DNA from: Carboxylicivirga sp964602515
Lineage (GTDB): Bacteria > Bacteroidota > Bacteroidia > Bacteroidales > Marinilabiliaceae
Direction of reading: 5' to 3'
DNA length: 64,000 bases
Assembly: GCA_964602515.1 (NCBI GenBank)
Contig: CAZRRJ010000013.1
Location: 1-64,000 of the forward strand
The notes under the pieces: model-generated
Told to the model about the DNA's origin: nothing
What the model saw: the letters and a program-made list of their open reading frames with translations, nothing else
Database searches by the model: none
Part shown: piece after piece, positions 15,089 to 23,542 of the stretch
How positions within the stretch are numbered: the stretch's first letter is position 1
Layout: each line of letters begins with the position of its first letter
Translations under genes and position numbers: made by a program

Positions 15089-16819
15089 ATGATTGACATA
15101 ATGAATATGAGCATACAAAAAGTACATATCAAATCTTTCAAAGCCAGTTTTAACGACTATTATCAGCAACTTGGCAAAGCTGTAAGCGGAAAAACTGAAC
15201 TTACCTGGTCTTTTCAGAAAACTGATCGCAAATTTACTATTAATCAGCTTATGATGCTGTTGTTGGAAGATGTTGATTTTGTATTGCTAAGTCAGAGTCA
15301 GTTGCCATATCCTCATCCGCAACAAGTGCAGGTAGCGGCTGTAATTGCTAATAAAGATGATGCATACGACCCTTTGTTTTTACTTGCCTTAAATACTGCT
15401 AAAGCCAGTGTATTTAAGCTGGCAGAAGAAGGTTTGAGCAAGCATCAGGGCAGGGTTGATATTGTTGGTTTTGGTCCCGGTAATCCTGAGTTACTTACTT
15501 TAAAAGCACACCGCTTAATACAGGAAGCAGATGTTATTTATTACGATGATTTGCTGGACAACACTTATCTTAATCAATTTGCAGCTGAAAGAATATATGT
15601 AGGAAAACGTAAGGGAAAGCATAGTACAAAGCAGGACGACATCAACCGCTTGTTATATGCTTCTGCTATTAAAGGCAAAAAAGTATTACGCCTTAAAGGA
15701 GGAGATCCATTGATATTTGGCCGTGGAGGTGAGGAGTATCATTACCTGAAACGTCGCTTAATTGAGGTTGAAATAGTGCCGGGTATAACATCAGCTCTTG
15801 CGGCGGCAGCTGATGCAGTACTGCCTTTAACATCGCGCGGAACCAGTACCTCAGTGGCTTTTACTTTGGGGCACGATGCCATCTACAATAAGTTACCTGT
15901 TGCAGATACCCTTGTGTTTTATATGGGGGCATCGCAACAGCAAAGATGGGCACAACGTCTTGTTGATAACGGATGGCCTGCTAATACCCCTGTAGCAGCA
16001 GTGCGTAATGCATCTCTGCCTTCAAAAGAGATAGTGTATTATACCCTCGGACAATTGTCAGGCACAGAAGTAACTTTACCGGCGCCCGCTTTGCTTATTG
16101 TGGGGCAAACTGCTTCACCAGATATAGAAAAGCAAAATCAGAAATGGCTTTATACAGGTACTGATGTTAATTTCTTTAAACAACAAGGTATTGTTGTGCA
16201 TAACCCTATGGTTGCTGTTAACAGTAAAGAAGCAACAGTAGAGGGTCAGGCAGCCATAAATAATTTAAAAGCCTTTGATCGCATCCTTTTTGCTTCACCA
16301 TTTGCTGTGCGTGAATTTTTTAAAGCCCTACAGGATAAGAACTTTGATGTAAGGGCTATTGCTAACCACCAATTAACATCTATTGGAATTTCTACATCAG
16401 CCGAATTAAAGAAACATGGTTTGGTGATAAAACCCGAAACGTCTGATAATACCGCAGGTGGATTGTTAGCCTCTTTCAAGGCTAAAGGTATTAGCAGGGA
16501 AAGCATACTTTTACCCTGCTCAGACAAAGGCTTATTTGTTTTACCTAAAGGCTTACGGGAGTTAGGTAATCAAACGTTTCAACTACAGTTATATACAAGC
16601 GTAATACCCGATAATGCAGTCATCCATAACCTGGATGATTTTACTGGGATTGTTTTTAGCTCACCAACAGCGGTACATCACTTCTTCCAGTTATATGCTG
16701 CTCTGCCAGCAACAATAAAAGTGCTTACACGTGGAAAGTATACCAAAGAGCTGGTGCAACATTATCTTGAAAAACTGAAACTGAATAAGATTGTCTTGAT
16801 TGAAGAAGTGCTGGTCTAA
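15089..16819 (+). CDS. cobA-hemD: Uroporphyrinogen-III C-methyltransferase fused to uroporphyrinogen-III synthase, with degenerate HMBS-like N-terminus
   Basis: A 576-residue fusion. Residues about 122-350 are a SUMT domain (VGFGPGNPELLT; RLKGGDPLIFGRGGEE at 201-216), making precorrin-2 from uroporphyrinogen III with two SAM. Residues about 365-576 match HemD, which cyclises hydroxymethylbilane. The first 110 residues are unusual: the segment 47-97 resembles part of hydroxymethylbilane synthase domain 1, where that family reads LFVKELE...ALL...D..VHS.KDLP...ED.RDA. Catalytic residues of HemC are not visible, so this part is probably a remnant or structural domain. Other ATGs at 15101 and 15107 are possible starts. 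It supplies substrate for the siroheme enzyme encoded upstream. Confidence 0.9.
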   Translation: MIDIMNMSIQKVHIKSFKASFNDYYQQLGKAVSGKTELTWSFQKTDRKFTINQLMMLLLEDVDFVLLSQSQLPYPHPQQVQVAAVIANKDDAYDPLFLLALNTAKASVFKLAEEGLSKHQGRVDIVGFGPGNPELLTLKAHRLIQEADVIYYDDLLDNTYLNQFAAERIYVGKRKGKHSTKQDDINRLLYASAIKGKKVLRLKGGDPLIFGRGGEEYHYLKRRLIEVEIVPGITSALAAAADAVLPLTSRGTSTSVAFTLGHDAIYNKLPVADTLVFYMGASQQQRWAQRLVDNGWPANTPVAAVRNASLPSKEIVYYTLGQLSGTEVTLPAPALLIVGQTASPDIEKQNQKWLYTGTDVNFFKQQGIVVHNPMVAVNSKEATVEGQAAINNLKAFDRILFASPFAVREFFKALQDKNFDVRAIANHQLTSIGISTSAELKKHGLVIKPETSDNTAGGLLASFKAKGISRESILLPCSDKGLFVLPKGLRELGNQTFQLQLYTSVIPDNAVIHNLDDFTGIVFSSPTAVHHFFQLYAALPATIKVLTRGKYTKELVQHYLEKLKLNKIVLIEEVLV

Positions 16820-16871
16820 ACCGGTATTAATCATTCGGCAAGTTATTCTTGATAGCAGTTGATTGTTAATA

Positions 16872-17015
16872 TTATTGCGTTCTATCTTTAAAATTAAGGT
16901 CTCTGAGTAATTGGTTAAACTCAACAGGATTTTCAATCATAGGATAATGACAAGTACCTTTAATAGATATAAGTTCATAGCCTGAGATTGCATATTTATT
17001 AAGTAAAACTTCATT
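16872..17015 (-). pseudogene. C-terminal remnant of an alpha/beta hydrolase
   Basis: The minus strand from 17015 to the stop at 16872-16874 is open for 47 codons and reads like the end of an alpha/beta-fold hydrolase: YAISGYELISIKG, then HYPMIENPVEFNQLL. In the family this segment is usually GxGHxPMxExPxxF and carries the catalytic histidine, here in CHYPM. An in-frame stop lies at 17016-17018, there is no start codon, and no upstream hydrolase domain is found before the Cys-rich gene. It is a decayed fragment. Confidence 0.65.
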
Positions 17016-17245
17016 TTATACTTATTGTTACATTTTATGCCTGCATATTGGTATTGATAAAGTAATAGTGTTATACCCTAAATTAAATAGTTTTATTAGT
17101 CGTTTTGATTAAAAATACTTCTAGTAATAAGCTATCAAACTCAAAAAATATTCATATTGGCTTATGTTCCGATGATAAATATATGTGTAATTTAGCACCT
17201 CCTTTTTTTAATGTTGATAAAAATAATAAGTTAAAATATTGGCTT

Positions 17246-17509
17246 ATGTCAGAGTATTATAAGTTTTTTCAGAATAAAAAATGTGAATATTTTCCATGTC
17301 ATAAAGTTAAAGACGAAGCAGGCTTTAATTGTTTGTTCTGCTATTGTCCTTTATATATGCTAAAAGATAAATGCGGAGGGAATTTTAAATATACAAATGG
17401 TGTAAAAGATTGTAGCGATTGCACCATAACACATACCCGTAATGCACACGCTTATGTAATGAGCAAAATGAATGTTGTTATTACCATTGGAAGTGAGAGA
17501 GAAGCGTAA
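17246..17509 (+). CDS. Cysteine-rich small domain protein (PF04071-like)
   Basis: About 87 residues from the ATG at 17246; the frame is open back to 17105, which would give 134 residues with an unrecognised N-terminus. The core reads YKFFQNKKCEYFPCHK, then CLFCYCPLY, KCGGNFKYT and DCSDC, i.e. nine cysteines in the pattern of the cysteine-rich small domain, a predicted metal-binding family often linked to cobalamin synthesis. Its place after the CobA-HemD fusion fits a corrinoid or tetrapyrrole link (inference). No cobalamin gene is nearby in this window. Confidence 0.78.
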   Translation: MSEYYKFFQNKKCEYFPCHKVKDEAGFNCLFCYCPLYMLKDKCGGNFKYTNGVKDCSDCTITHTRNAHAYVMSKMNVVITIGSEREA

Positions 17510-17973
17510 TAAATTAATTCTTACCCTGTAAGAGTAAGCCATTTTACTTATTTTACGTTGCTTAATTGTAGTATTACAACGCCAATTACTCCATTGGAAT
17601 AAAATATTTATTGGCTACATATGGCATTATTATAATTTGAATTTATCATAGTGATTTGATTGAAGGCTCTGAATTGTTGGTCGTTATATTGGATTTAGTC
17701 AAAAAGTATCAAGAGCCAGGAAATAAAGCAAAACAGAATTTTCCCTGGTACTTGTGTTCTGAATTTTGATATTTAATACTTGCGCCTTAATCTTAGAGGT
17801 AAAGCTAACTCTAATTCAGCTGCCTGCAGAGTAAATTTGGATCTAACATGTGTTATAAATACCAATCCCTCCGGTGTTTGTTTTTACCTGAGATTTAGTT
17901 AAAAGTGAGTTATTTTAACTTTTTCTTAACTGATTTTAACCACGTTTTAACGAAAATGATTTACACTTGAATT

Positions 17974-17981
17974 TATTTTTG
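17974..17981 (+). promoter_or_regulatory. -7 promoter element before the small ORF
   Basis: TATTTTTG is an exact TAnnTTTG match. TTTT at 17945, about 25 nt upstream, is only a weak -33 candidate. Transcription would start near 17988, 18 nt before the small ORF ATG at 18006. Confidence 0.45.
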
Positions 17982-18005
17982 TAGTAAACAATAAAAAAGA
18001 CGAAA

Positions 18006-18080
18006 ATGAAAAAAATTAGTGTATTGAAATTGGCGGAAGCAATCGTATCTATAATGAAGGCAGGAGATGGTACAAGGTAG
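18006..18080 (+). CDS. Small ORF, 24 codons, possibly the front half of a frameshifted 38-residue peptide
   Basis: It starts ATG-AAA-AAA and is preceded by a promoter element. Codons 8-17 encode KLAEAIVSIM. In another frame, 18086-18115 encodes KLIKAMVSVM and then stops at 18116-18118. Similar peptides in two frames suggest that a one-base indel split one small protein with two amphipathic repeats, or that two short peptides arose by duplication. No family was recognised. Confidence 0.35.
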   Translation: MKKISVLKLAEAIVSIMKAGDGTR

Positions 18081-18370
18081 CTGATAAGCTTATTAAGGCA
18101 ATGGTTAGTGTCATGTAATGGTCTTGTTACACTTTTGTTAGTGATCTTTGGGGCATCAAAAACGGTTAACTATTGAAATAATATCTGATCTTTTGTCATT
18201 CATATACAGATGGTGCAATTACCTGTGTCAATTTAGCTAAACACTTTTATTTTCTAGCATTGTCTTTATTAATCGTTTATGAAAAGACGTAGCTCGGGGT
18301 GACAAAATCATCTAATATAAAGCAGATAATAAACAATTTAATTTCAAATTATAATAAATCATTCTAAACA

Positions 18371-19303
18371 ATGGATATCCTTGTAAAGAATATTACAAAA
18401 ACGTACGGAACGCAGAAAGCCTTAGATAACCTGTCCTTTCAGGTTAAAACAGGTGAGATTCTTGGTTTTCTGGGCCCCAACGGGGCAGGTAAGACAACAA
18501 CAATGAAAGCAATAGCCTGCTATATCACGCCTAATGAAGGGGATATTACTGTAGGAGGAAAGTCGGTGCATCATGCACCTGATGTAGTAAAGAAAAGTAT
18601 TGGTTACTTACCGGAAAACAACCCTTTATATCACGACATGACGATTATAGACTACCTTAGATTTATCGGTGAATTGCAAGGGGTTGGTAGCGACAAGATC
18701 AAATCACAGGTTGAAAAAATGATTCGTATTTGTGGATTAGATTTGGAAAAGCACAAAAAAGTAGGTGAGTTATCAAAGGGGTATAAACAACGAGTAGGTC
18801 TGGCACAAGCCCTAATTCATGAGCCCGAGGTGCTAATACTTGATGAACCAACTACGGGTTTGGATCCGAACCAGATCATTGAAATCCGTAAGCTTATAAG
18901 AGAAATCGGCCGCGAAAAAACAGTCATCCTTAGTTCACATATACTAGCGGAAGTGGAAGCTACCTGCGACAGGGTGTTAATCATCAATAAAGGCAGGATA
19001 GTAGCTGACGGAACCCCTGAATTATTACGAAAAGAGGCACAGGGTACAGAGATTCTTAAGGTTGGTATTAGTGCTGCCGACCATAATGAAGCCTATAAAG
19101 CCTTAAGCAAACTTGAAGAGGTGGCATGTGTATCATTTGTAGAGTCTGATTCGTCGTTTTTTGAGGTAGAAAGTCATGCAGGGCAATCGTCAATTGAAGC
19201 AATTTTTAATATGTGCGTAAGTAAATCTTGGTTTATCACGCAGTTAACGCCTGTTGAGAAAAATCTTGAAGATGTATTTAGGGAATTAACACAAGGTAAA
19301 TAG
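18371..19303 (+). CDS. gldA: ABC transporter ATP-binding protein GldA
   Basis: A 310-residue ATPase: Walker A GPNGAGKT (35-42), signature LSKGYKQ (134-140), Walker B LILDEP (155-160), and a C-terminal extension of about 90 residues as in ABC-2 type exporters. Naming follows the gene order gldA, permease gldF, gldG, which is the gliding-associated transporter of Flavobacterium. In non-gliding Bacteroidota the same set is kept and its substrate is unknown, so motility should not be assumed. gldF starts 41 bp downstream. Confidence 0.88.
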   Translation: MDILVKNITKTYGTQKALDNLSFQVKTGEILGFLGPNGAGKTTTMKAIACYITPNEGDITVGGKSVHHAPDVVKKSIGYLPENNPLYHDMTIIDYLRFIGELQGVGSDKIKSQVEKMIRICGLDLEKHKKVGELSKGYKQRVGLAQALIHEPEVLILDEPTTGLDPNQIIEIRKLIREIGREKTVILSSHILAEVEATCDRVLIINKGRIVADGTPELLRKEAQGTEILKVGISAADHNEAYKALSKLEEVACVSFVESDSSFFEVESHAGQSSIEAIFNMCVSKSWFITQLTPVEKNLEDVFRELTQGK

Positions 19304-19344
19304 TATGCTTTGATACACAATTGTAAAATTTATAAAATATACGA

Positions 19345-20070
19345 ATGAAACAAATATGGATTATTACAAAGAAGGAGTTAAAAGGATATTTTGATTCCCT
19401 GATGGCATATATTCTCATTGTAGTTTTTCTGGGGTTAAGTGGATTTTTTACCTGGCTCTATGGAAATAATGATGTTTTTTACATTAACCGGGCAACCATG
19501 CAGCCATTTTTTGGCATTGCATACTGGACACTCTTTATTTTTATTCCAGCACTTACAATGAAACAAATTGCGGAAGAGTTTAAAACAGGCACTATTGAGT
19601 TATTATTAACCAAGCCTGTGTCTGACTGGCAGGTTGTTACAGGAAAATTTCTTGCAACCTTTTTGTTGATTGCTATATCACTGGCACTGACATTGCCCTA
19701 TTATATTTCTATTGCCAGTATTGGACCGATAGACCATGGTGCTGTATTAACTGGCTATTTAGGCTTGTTACTGATGAGTGCTGCATACATTAGCTTGGGT
19801 ATATTTGCCAGTAGTATTACTTCAAATCAAATAGTTGCTTTCTTGCTGGCATTAATAATTGGCATATTTTTTCAAATCCTGTTTGGAATAACTGCAAATG
19901 CTTTTCCCGGAGTGCTTGGAGACATACTGGCATACCTTGATATGCAATATCATTACCATAGTATTACCCGGGGGGTAATTGACAGTAAAAACATCATCTA
20001 TTTTGCGTCAATAATATTAGGAGGCCTGATGGCATCTGAATTATCACTTGTTAAACGTAACATCAACTAA
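19345..20070 (+). CDS. gldF: ABC-2 type permease GldF
   Basis: A 241-residue membrane protein with six hydrophobic segments and the ABC-2 permease pattern (KKELKGYFDSLMAYI start; MKQIAEEFKTGTIELLLTKPVSDWQVVTGKF after the second helix). The length matches GldF. It would pair with the GldA ATPase in the cytoplasmic membrane. The gldG gene follows after 11 bp. Confidence 0.88.
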   Translation: MKQIWIITKKELKGYFDSLMAYILIVVFLGLSGFFTWLYGNNDVFYINRATMQPFFGIAYWTLFIFIPALTMKQIAEEFKTGTIELLLTKPVSDWQVVTGKFLATFLLIAISLALTLPYYISIASIGPIDHGAVLTGYLGLLLMSAAYISLGIFASSITSNQIVAFLLALIIGIFFQILFGITANAFPGVLGDILAYLDMQYHYHSITRGVIDSKNIIYFASIILGGLMASELSLVKRNIN

Positions 20071-20081
20071 TTTAGGAAATC

Positions 20082-21581
20082 ATGAACGATAAGCTTCGGT
20101 TTAAATATTATATCGCATTGGCTTTAGGCATATTGGTCTTAATTAATGTGTTAGCCAATCGTTTTTTTATTCGTCTGGATTTTACAGAAGATCAGCGGTA
20201 TACGCTCAGTGAAACAACAAAAGAGATTTTAAAGGATATTAGCGAACCAATTACAATAACAGCTTACTTCTCTGAAGGATTGCAACCTCAGTTTGATCAA
20301 TTGAGAACTGATTTTAAAGACCTTTTGGCTGAATATGCTTCACGTACTAATCATCAATTGGTATTTGAATTTATTAATCCTAATGAAGACCCACAGGTAG
20401 AGCAAAAAGCAGTTCAGGCAGGTATCCAGACTGTTATGATTGAGGCCAGGGAAAAAGATCAGTCAACAACTAAAAAAGCTTTTATGGGAGCCCTGGTACA
20501 AATAGGCGAAAAAGCGGAAACAATACCTTTTATTCAACCAGGTGCACAAATGGAATATGCATTAACAACAGCGATTAAAAAAATGACCATTCCAGATAAA
20601 GATGCTGTTGGTTTTATTGTTGGTCATGGCGAACCTTCTCTAGGTGAAATAATACAGGTGACACAGGGACTGGAAGTTTTATATGTGCCTGAAGAAGTAA
20701 CTTTGTCTGACAGCCTTAACTTAAGCAAGTATAAAACATTGGCATGGCTTAATCCCCAGGATTCAATTCCTGAGGAACACTTTAACTATGTGGAAGATTT
20801 TCTTAAGCAAGGAGGTAATTTGTTAGTGTCATTTAATAAGGTAGATGCTCAATTAAACCAAGGAATGGGCTTTGTTAAATATACGGGAATGGCTGACTGG
20901 TTAAAAAAGCATGGCCTTATTGTAAATGAAGACTTTATTATAGATGCCAATTGTGGTTCAGTAAATGTACAGCAGCAACAAGGTATTTTTATGGTTAATC
21001 GTCCTATAAGTTTTCCTTACTTGCCTGTTTTATCAAACTTTGCCGATCATCCCATTACAAAAGGTTTGGGAACAATGGTTATGCAGTTTGGTAGTTCATT
21101 AGCTTTTAATGGTGATTCGCTTTCTACTTTTACCCCATTGGTGTTTACCTCTGATAAGTCGGGAAAACAATCTGCTCCTGTATATTTTAATATTGAGAAG
21201 CAATGGCAGGATAAGGATTTTACAGCTGCAAAACTTCCTGTAGCGGGGTTATTAGAAAAAGATAAGCATAAGTTGGTGGTTATTACTGATGGCGATTTGG
21301 CTATTAATGGATCAGGACAGGAAATGCGCCAGGTACAACCAGATAATGCCAATTTTGTTGTTAACGCTATTGATTTTATGAGTGATGACACAGGCCTTAT
21401 TCAATTAAGGAGCAAGCAAATGAAATTGCGTCCTTTAGATCAGTTGGAGGAGGGAGATAAGCGCATGTTGAAAATTCTGAATTTTACGCTGCCAATTCTT
21501 ATTATTCTTGGCATAGGTATTTATCGTTATCAAAGAAGAAAATTTACCCGCTTAAAAGTAAAAGGAGAGAGCTATGTTTAG
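20082..21581 (+). CDS. gldG: GldG family ABC transporter auxiliary protein
   Basis: A 499-residue protein with one membrane helix near the N-terminus (about 9-28), a large extracytoplasmic region and a second helix near the C-terminus (about 468-485). The early LDFTEDQRYTLSETTKEIL motif is typical of GldG/ABC_transp_aux, and the central region has the GHGEPS signature. It is thought to work with GldA and GldF as the extracytoplasmic part of the transporter. The stop overlaps the next gene by 8 bp, showing tight coupling. Confidence 0.87.
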   Translation: MNDKLRFKYYIALALGILVLINVLANRFFIRLDFTEDQRYTLSETTKEILKDISEPITITAYFSEGLQPQFDQLRTDFKDLLAEYASRTNHQLVFEFINPNEDPQVEQKAVQAGIQTVMIEAREKDQSTTKKAFMGALVQIGEKAETIPFIQPGAQMEYALTTAIKKMTIPDKDAVGFIVGHGEPSLGEIIQVTQGLEVLYVPEEVTLSDSLNLSKYKTLAWLNPQDSIPEEHFNYVEDFLKQGGNLLVSFNKVDAQLNQGMGFVKYTGMADWLKKHGLIVNEDFIIDANCGSVNVQQQQGIFMVNRPISFPYLPVLSNFADHPITKGLGTMVMQFGSSLAFNGDSLSTFTPLVFTSDKSGKQSAPVYFNIEKQWQDKDFTAAKLPVAGLLEKDKHKLVVITDGDLAINGSGQEMRQVQPDNANFVVNAIDFMSDDTGLIQLRSKQMKLRPLDQLEEGDKRMLKILNFTLPILIILGIGIYRYQRRKFTRLKVKGESYV

Positions 21582-22539
21582 AAAACTGGATATAAATAAA
21601 TTAGGCTGGGTATTTATCGGCCTGTTAATGCTAACGGTTATAGTTAAGGTATTGGATGGTAAAAGGGGAATTAATACCCTGAAACCGGAGTTGTTTAATA
21701 TTGATGAAAGTACTATTACTTCAGTAATTCTGAAACCTAGAATATTGAATGGTAAAAGTATTGAGCTAAAAAAAGACAATGAGGATTGGAAAGTTATTTA
21801 TGAAAGTAAATCATATAATGGCGATCAGTCAATTATAAGCGGCTTAATAAGTCAGTTAAATGGATTAAAACCAATAAGGCTGGCTGCCCAAAGTAAAGAT
21901 CGATGGGATAAGTTTGAATTGACTGATTCATTGGCAACAGAAGTTCGGTTTATAGGAGCTGGGGGCGAATTGGCAAAATTATATATTGGTAAATTCTCGT
22001 ACACACAAGCCGGGGTAAACCCAATGATGCGGCAAAACTCATATGGTCGTCCTCAGGGTACAATGACATCCTATGTACGATATGGTGATGAAAAAGAAGT
22101 GTACGCTGTTGAAGGCTTTTTAGCAAGTAGTGCTAACCGGAATGTTGATAGTTTTAGAGATAAAAACTTGTTAAAAGTAAATACAAGCGATATTAATAAA
22201 ATAGAATTTACTTATCCTGCAGATAGTTCGTTTACCATGGTAAAGAATGAAGGTATTTGGATGAATGAAGGTATTCGGCTTGATTCGGCTTCAGTTGTCA
22301 ACTACTTATCAGGTATGGCATCCTTGCGTGGAAATGGCTTTACAGATTCTAACATTTCACCTTATACGCATAAAGCGAAAATATATACAGGCAATGGTGA
22401 ACAGGTTGAGATAAATGCTGTAATAGAAGCTAATCAGGCTATTATCACATCATCACATAATTATGGGACATACTTTAAAGAGGAAGTTGGTTTAAACTTC
22501 AATAAACTCTTTATTCCAAAAGAAGAACTGTTAAAATAG
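21574..22539 (+). CDS. DUF4340 domain protein
   Basis: A 321-residue protein with one N-terminal membrane helix (about 9-26) and a large periplasmic region of beta-rich sequence, matching DUF4340. Genes of this family regularly follow gldG-type genes in many phyla, so it is probably another accessory subunit of the same transporter (inference). It begins inside the last codons of gldG and ends the operon; an intrinsic terminator lies about 50 bp downstream. Confidence 0.83.
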   Translation: MFRKLDINKLGWVFIGLLMLTVIVKVLDGKRGINTLKPELFNIDESTITSVILKPRILNGKSIELKKDNEDWKVIYESKSYNGDQSIISGLISQLNGLKPIRLAAQSKDRWDKFELTDSLATEVRFIGAGGELAKLYIGKFSYTQAGVNPMMRQNSYGRPQGTMTSYVRYGDEKEVYAVEGFLASSANRNVDSFRDKNLLKVNTSDINKIEFTYPADSSFTMVKNEGIWMNEGIRLDSASVVNYLSGMASLRGNGFTDSNISPYTHKAKIYTGNGEQVEINAVIEANQAIITSSHNYGTYFKEEVGLNFNKLFIPKEELLK

Positions 22540-22590
22540 CAGGCTTTAACTGTATTGAAGTGTGTTATGATATAATACCGGTAAATATAA

Positions 22591-22624
22591 AAAACTCCCG
22601 TACGAGCTGGTTGCGGGAGTTTTT
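22591..22624 (+). terminator. Intrinsic terminator after the gld operon
   Basis: AAAACTCCCG (22591-22600) pairs with CGGGAGTTTT (22614-22623) around a 13-nt loop, with the T-rich 3' arm running into TTTTATTG. The A-rich 5' arm could let it also work in the reverse direction. The rest of the 312-bp gap to the next start holds nothing else recognisable. Confidence 0.88.
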
Positions 22625-22851
22625 ATTGTATATAACTTTATTACTTGGGTTTCTCAATTTAATTTGTCTTTATTTATTTTTAAAGTTAGAAAGTGCTAAA
22701 ACATATTAATTATAATAAAAATTTATGGTGAACAGGTGGTAGGGTTTATCTAATTTTATATATTTAACCGCTTAAATATATTTATTAGCATTAAATGCAA
22801 TGTTATAAAATACAGATAGCATTAACTAATACATTTAAAATTAACGTAATT

Positions 22852-23364
22852 ATGAAGAAGAGTATTTTATTATTATTAGCAGTAGTATTATCGTGCAACT
22901 TGTTTGCGCAGTCGTTTGATTCATCAAAATTAAGAGTTGGTGGTGGTTTGGTATATGCAAGTGATATTAGTAATATTGGTTTAACACTTAATGCAGTATA
23001 TTCAATTAACGAACAGATTGAAGGGGCTTTTGCCTTTAGTCATATTTTTGAAAAAGATTATGTGACATATAATATCTTTGATTTTGACGGGCATTATATT
23101 TTCCACAAGGAAAATGAGAAACTTAACTTTTATGGTATAGCTGGTTTGGCTGTTACTGCGGCAAAACTAGATGCTCCGGCAGTAAATTTTGGAGGTGTTT
23201 CTGTGCCAGGCACTAGCGTCAGCGAATCAGAAATTGGTTTAAATATTGGTGCTGGTGTTAATTATAGATTATCTAATAATTTAAACCTTGCTCCAGAAGC
23301 TCGCTTTACAATTATGGATAGTTCATACTTTAGAATTGGAGCAAGTATTCAGTATATGTTCTAA
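22852..23364 (+). CDS. Small outer membrane beta-barrel protein
   Basis: About 170 residues from the ATG at 22852; an upstream in-frame ATG at 22795 lacks a signal sequence directly behind it. Residues 1-19 are a signal peptide (ending NLFAQS). The remainder alternates polar and hydrophobic residues in about eight strands, with GAGVNYRLSNNLNLAPEARF near the end, as in OmpW/OprF-type eight-stranded barrels. Specific function unknown. It stands alone between two terminators. Confidence 0.78.
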   Translation: MKKSILLLLAVVLSCNLFAQSFDSSKLRVGGGLVYASDISNIGLTLNAVYSINEQIEGAFAFSHIFEKDYVTYNIFDFDGHYIFHKENEKLNFYGIAGLAVTAAKLDAPAVNFGGVSVPGTSVSESEIGLNIGAGVNYRLSNNLNLAPEARFTIMDSSYFRIGASIQYMF

Positions 23365-23386
23365 TAGGCAGATATTAAAAAAACAG

Positions 23387-23418
23387 GGCCTCGTTATTTA
23401 GGTAACGGGGCCTTTTTT
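23387..23418 (+). terminator. Intrinsic terminator after the barrel protein
   Basis: GGCCTCGTTA (23387-23396) pairs with TAACGGGGCC (23403-23412; one T-G pair) around a 6-nt loop and is followed by TTTTTT. It is preceded by an A-run, so it may act in both directions. Confidence 0.88.
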
Positions 23419-23495
23419 ATGCTGTTAAATGTAGCCTTTGCTTAGGTTTTTCGATTAGAGAGACCAGGTATTAGGCCTTCCATCTAATATTTACC

Positions 23496-23503
23496 TATTT
23501 TTG
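23496..23503 (+). promoter_or_regulatory. -7 element for the BaiN-type gene
   Basis: TATTTTTG matches TAnnTTTG and predicts a start near 23510, 33 nt before the ATG at 23543. It shows that the longer open frame from 23501 is not used. The -33 match (TTAG at 23471) is poor. Confidence 0.45.
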
Positions 23504-23542
23504 AGCAGGGGTTTTACTTATTATTTAATAGCGGATTATAAC

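Larger units (their letters stand above)
17510..18370. other. Gene-poor intergenic region (861 bp)
   Basis: No gene longer than about 30 codons was recognised on either strand. It holds a -7 promoter element at 17974 and a small ORF with a repeated decapeptide at 18006-18118. The rest is AT-rich with many stops. No terminator with a clear T-run was seen after the Cys-rich gene. Confidence 0.6.
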
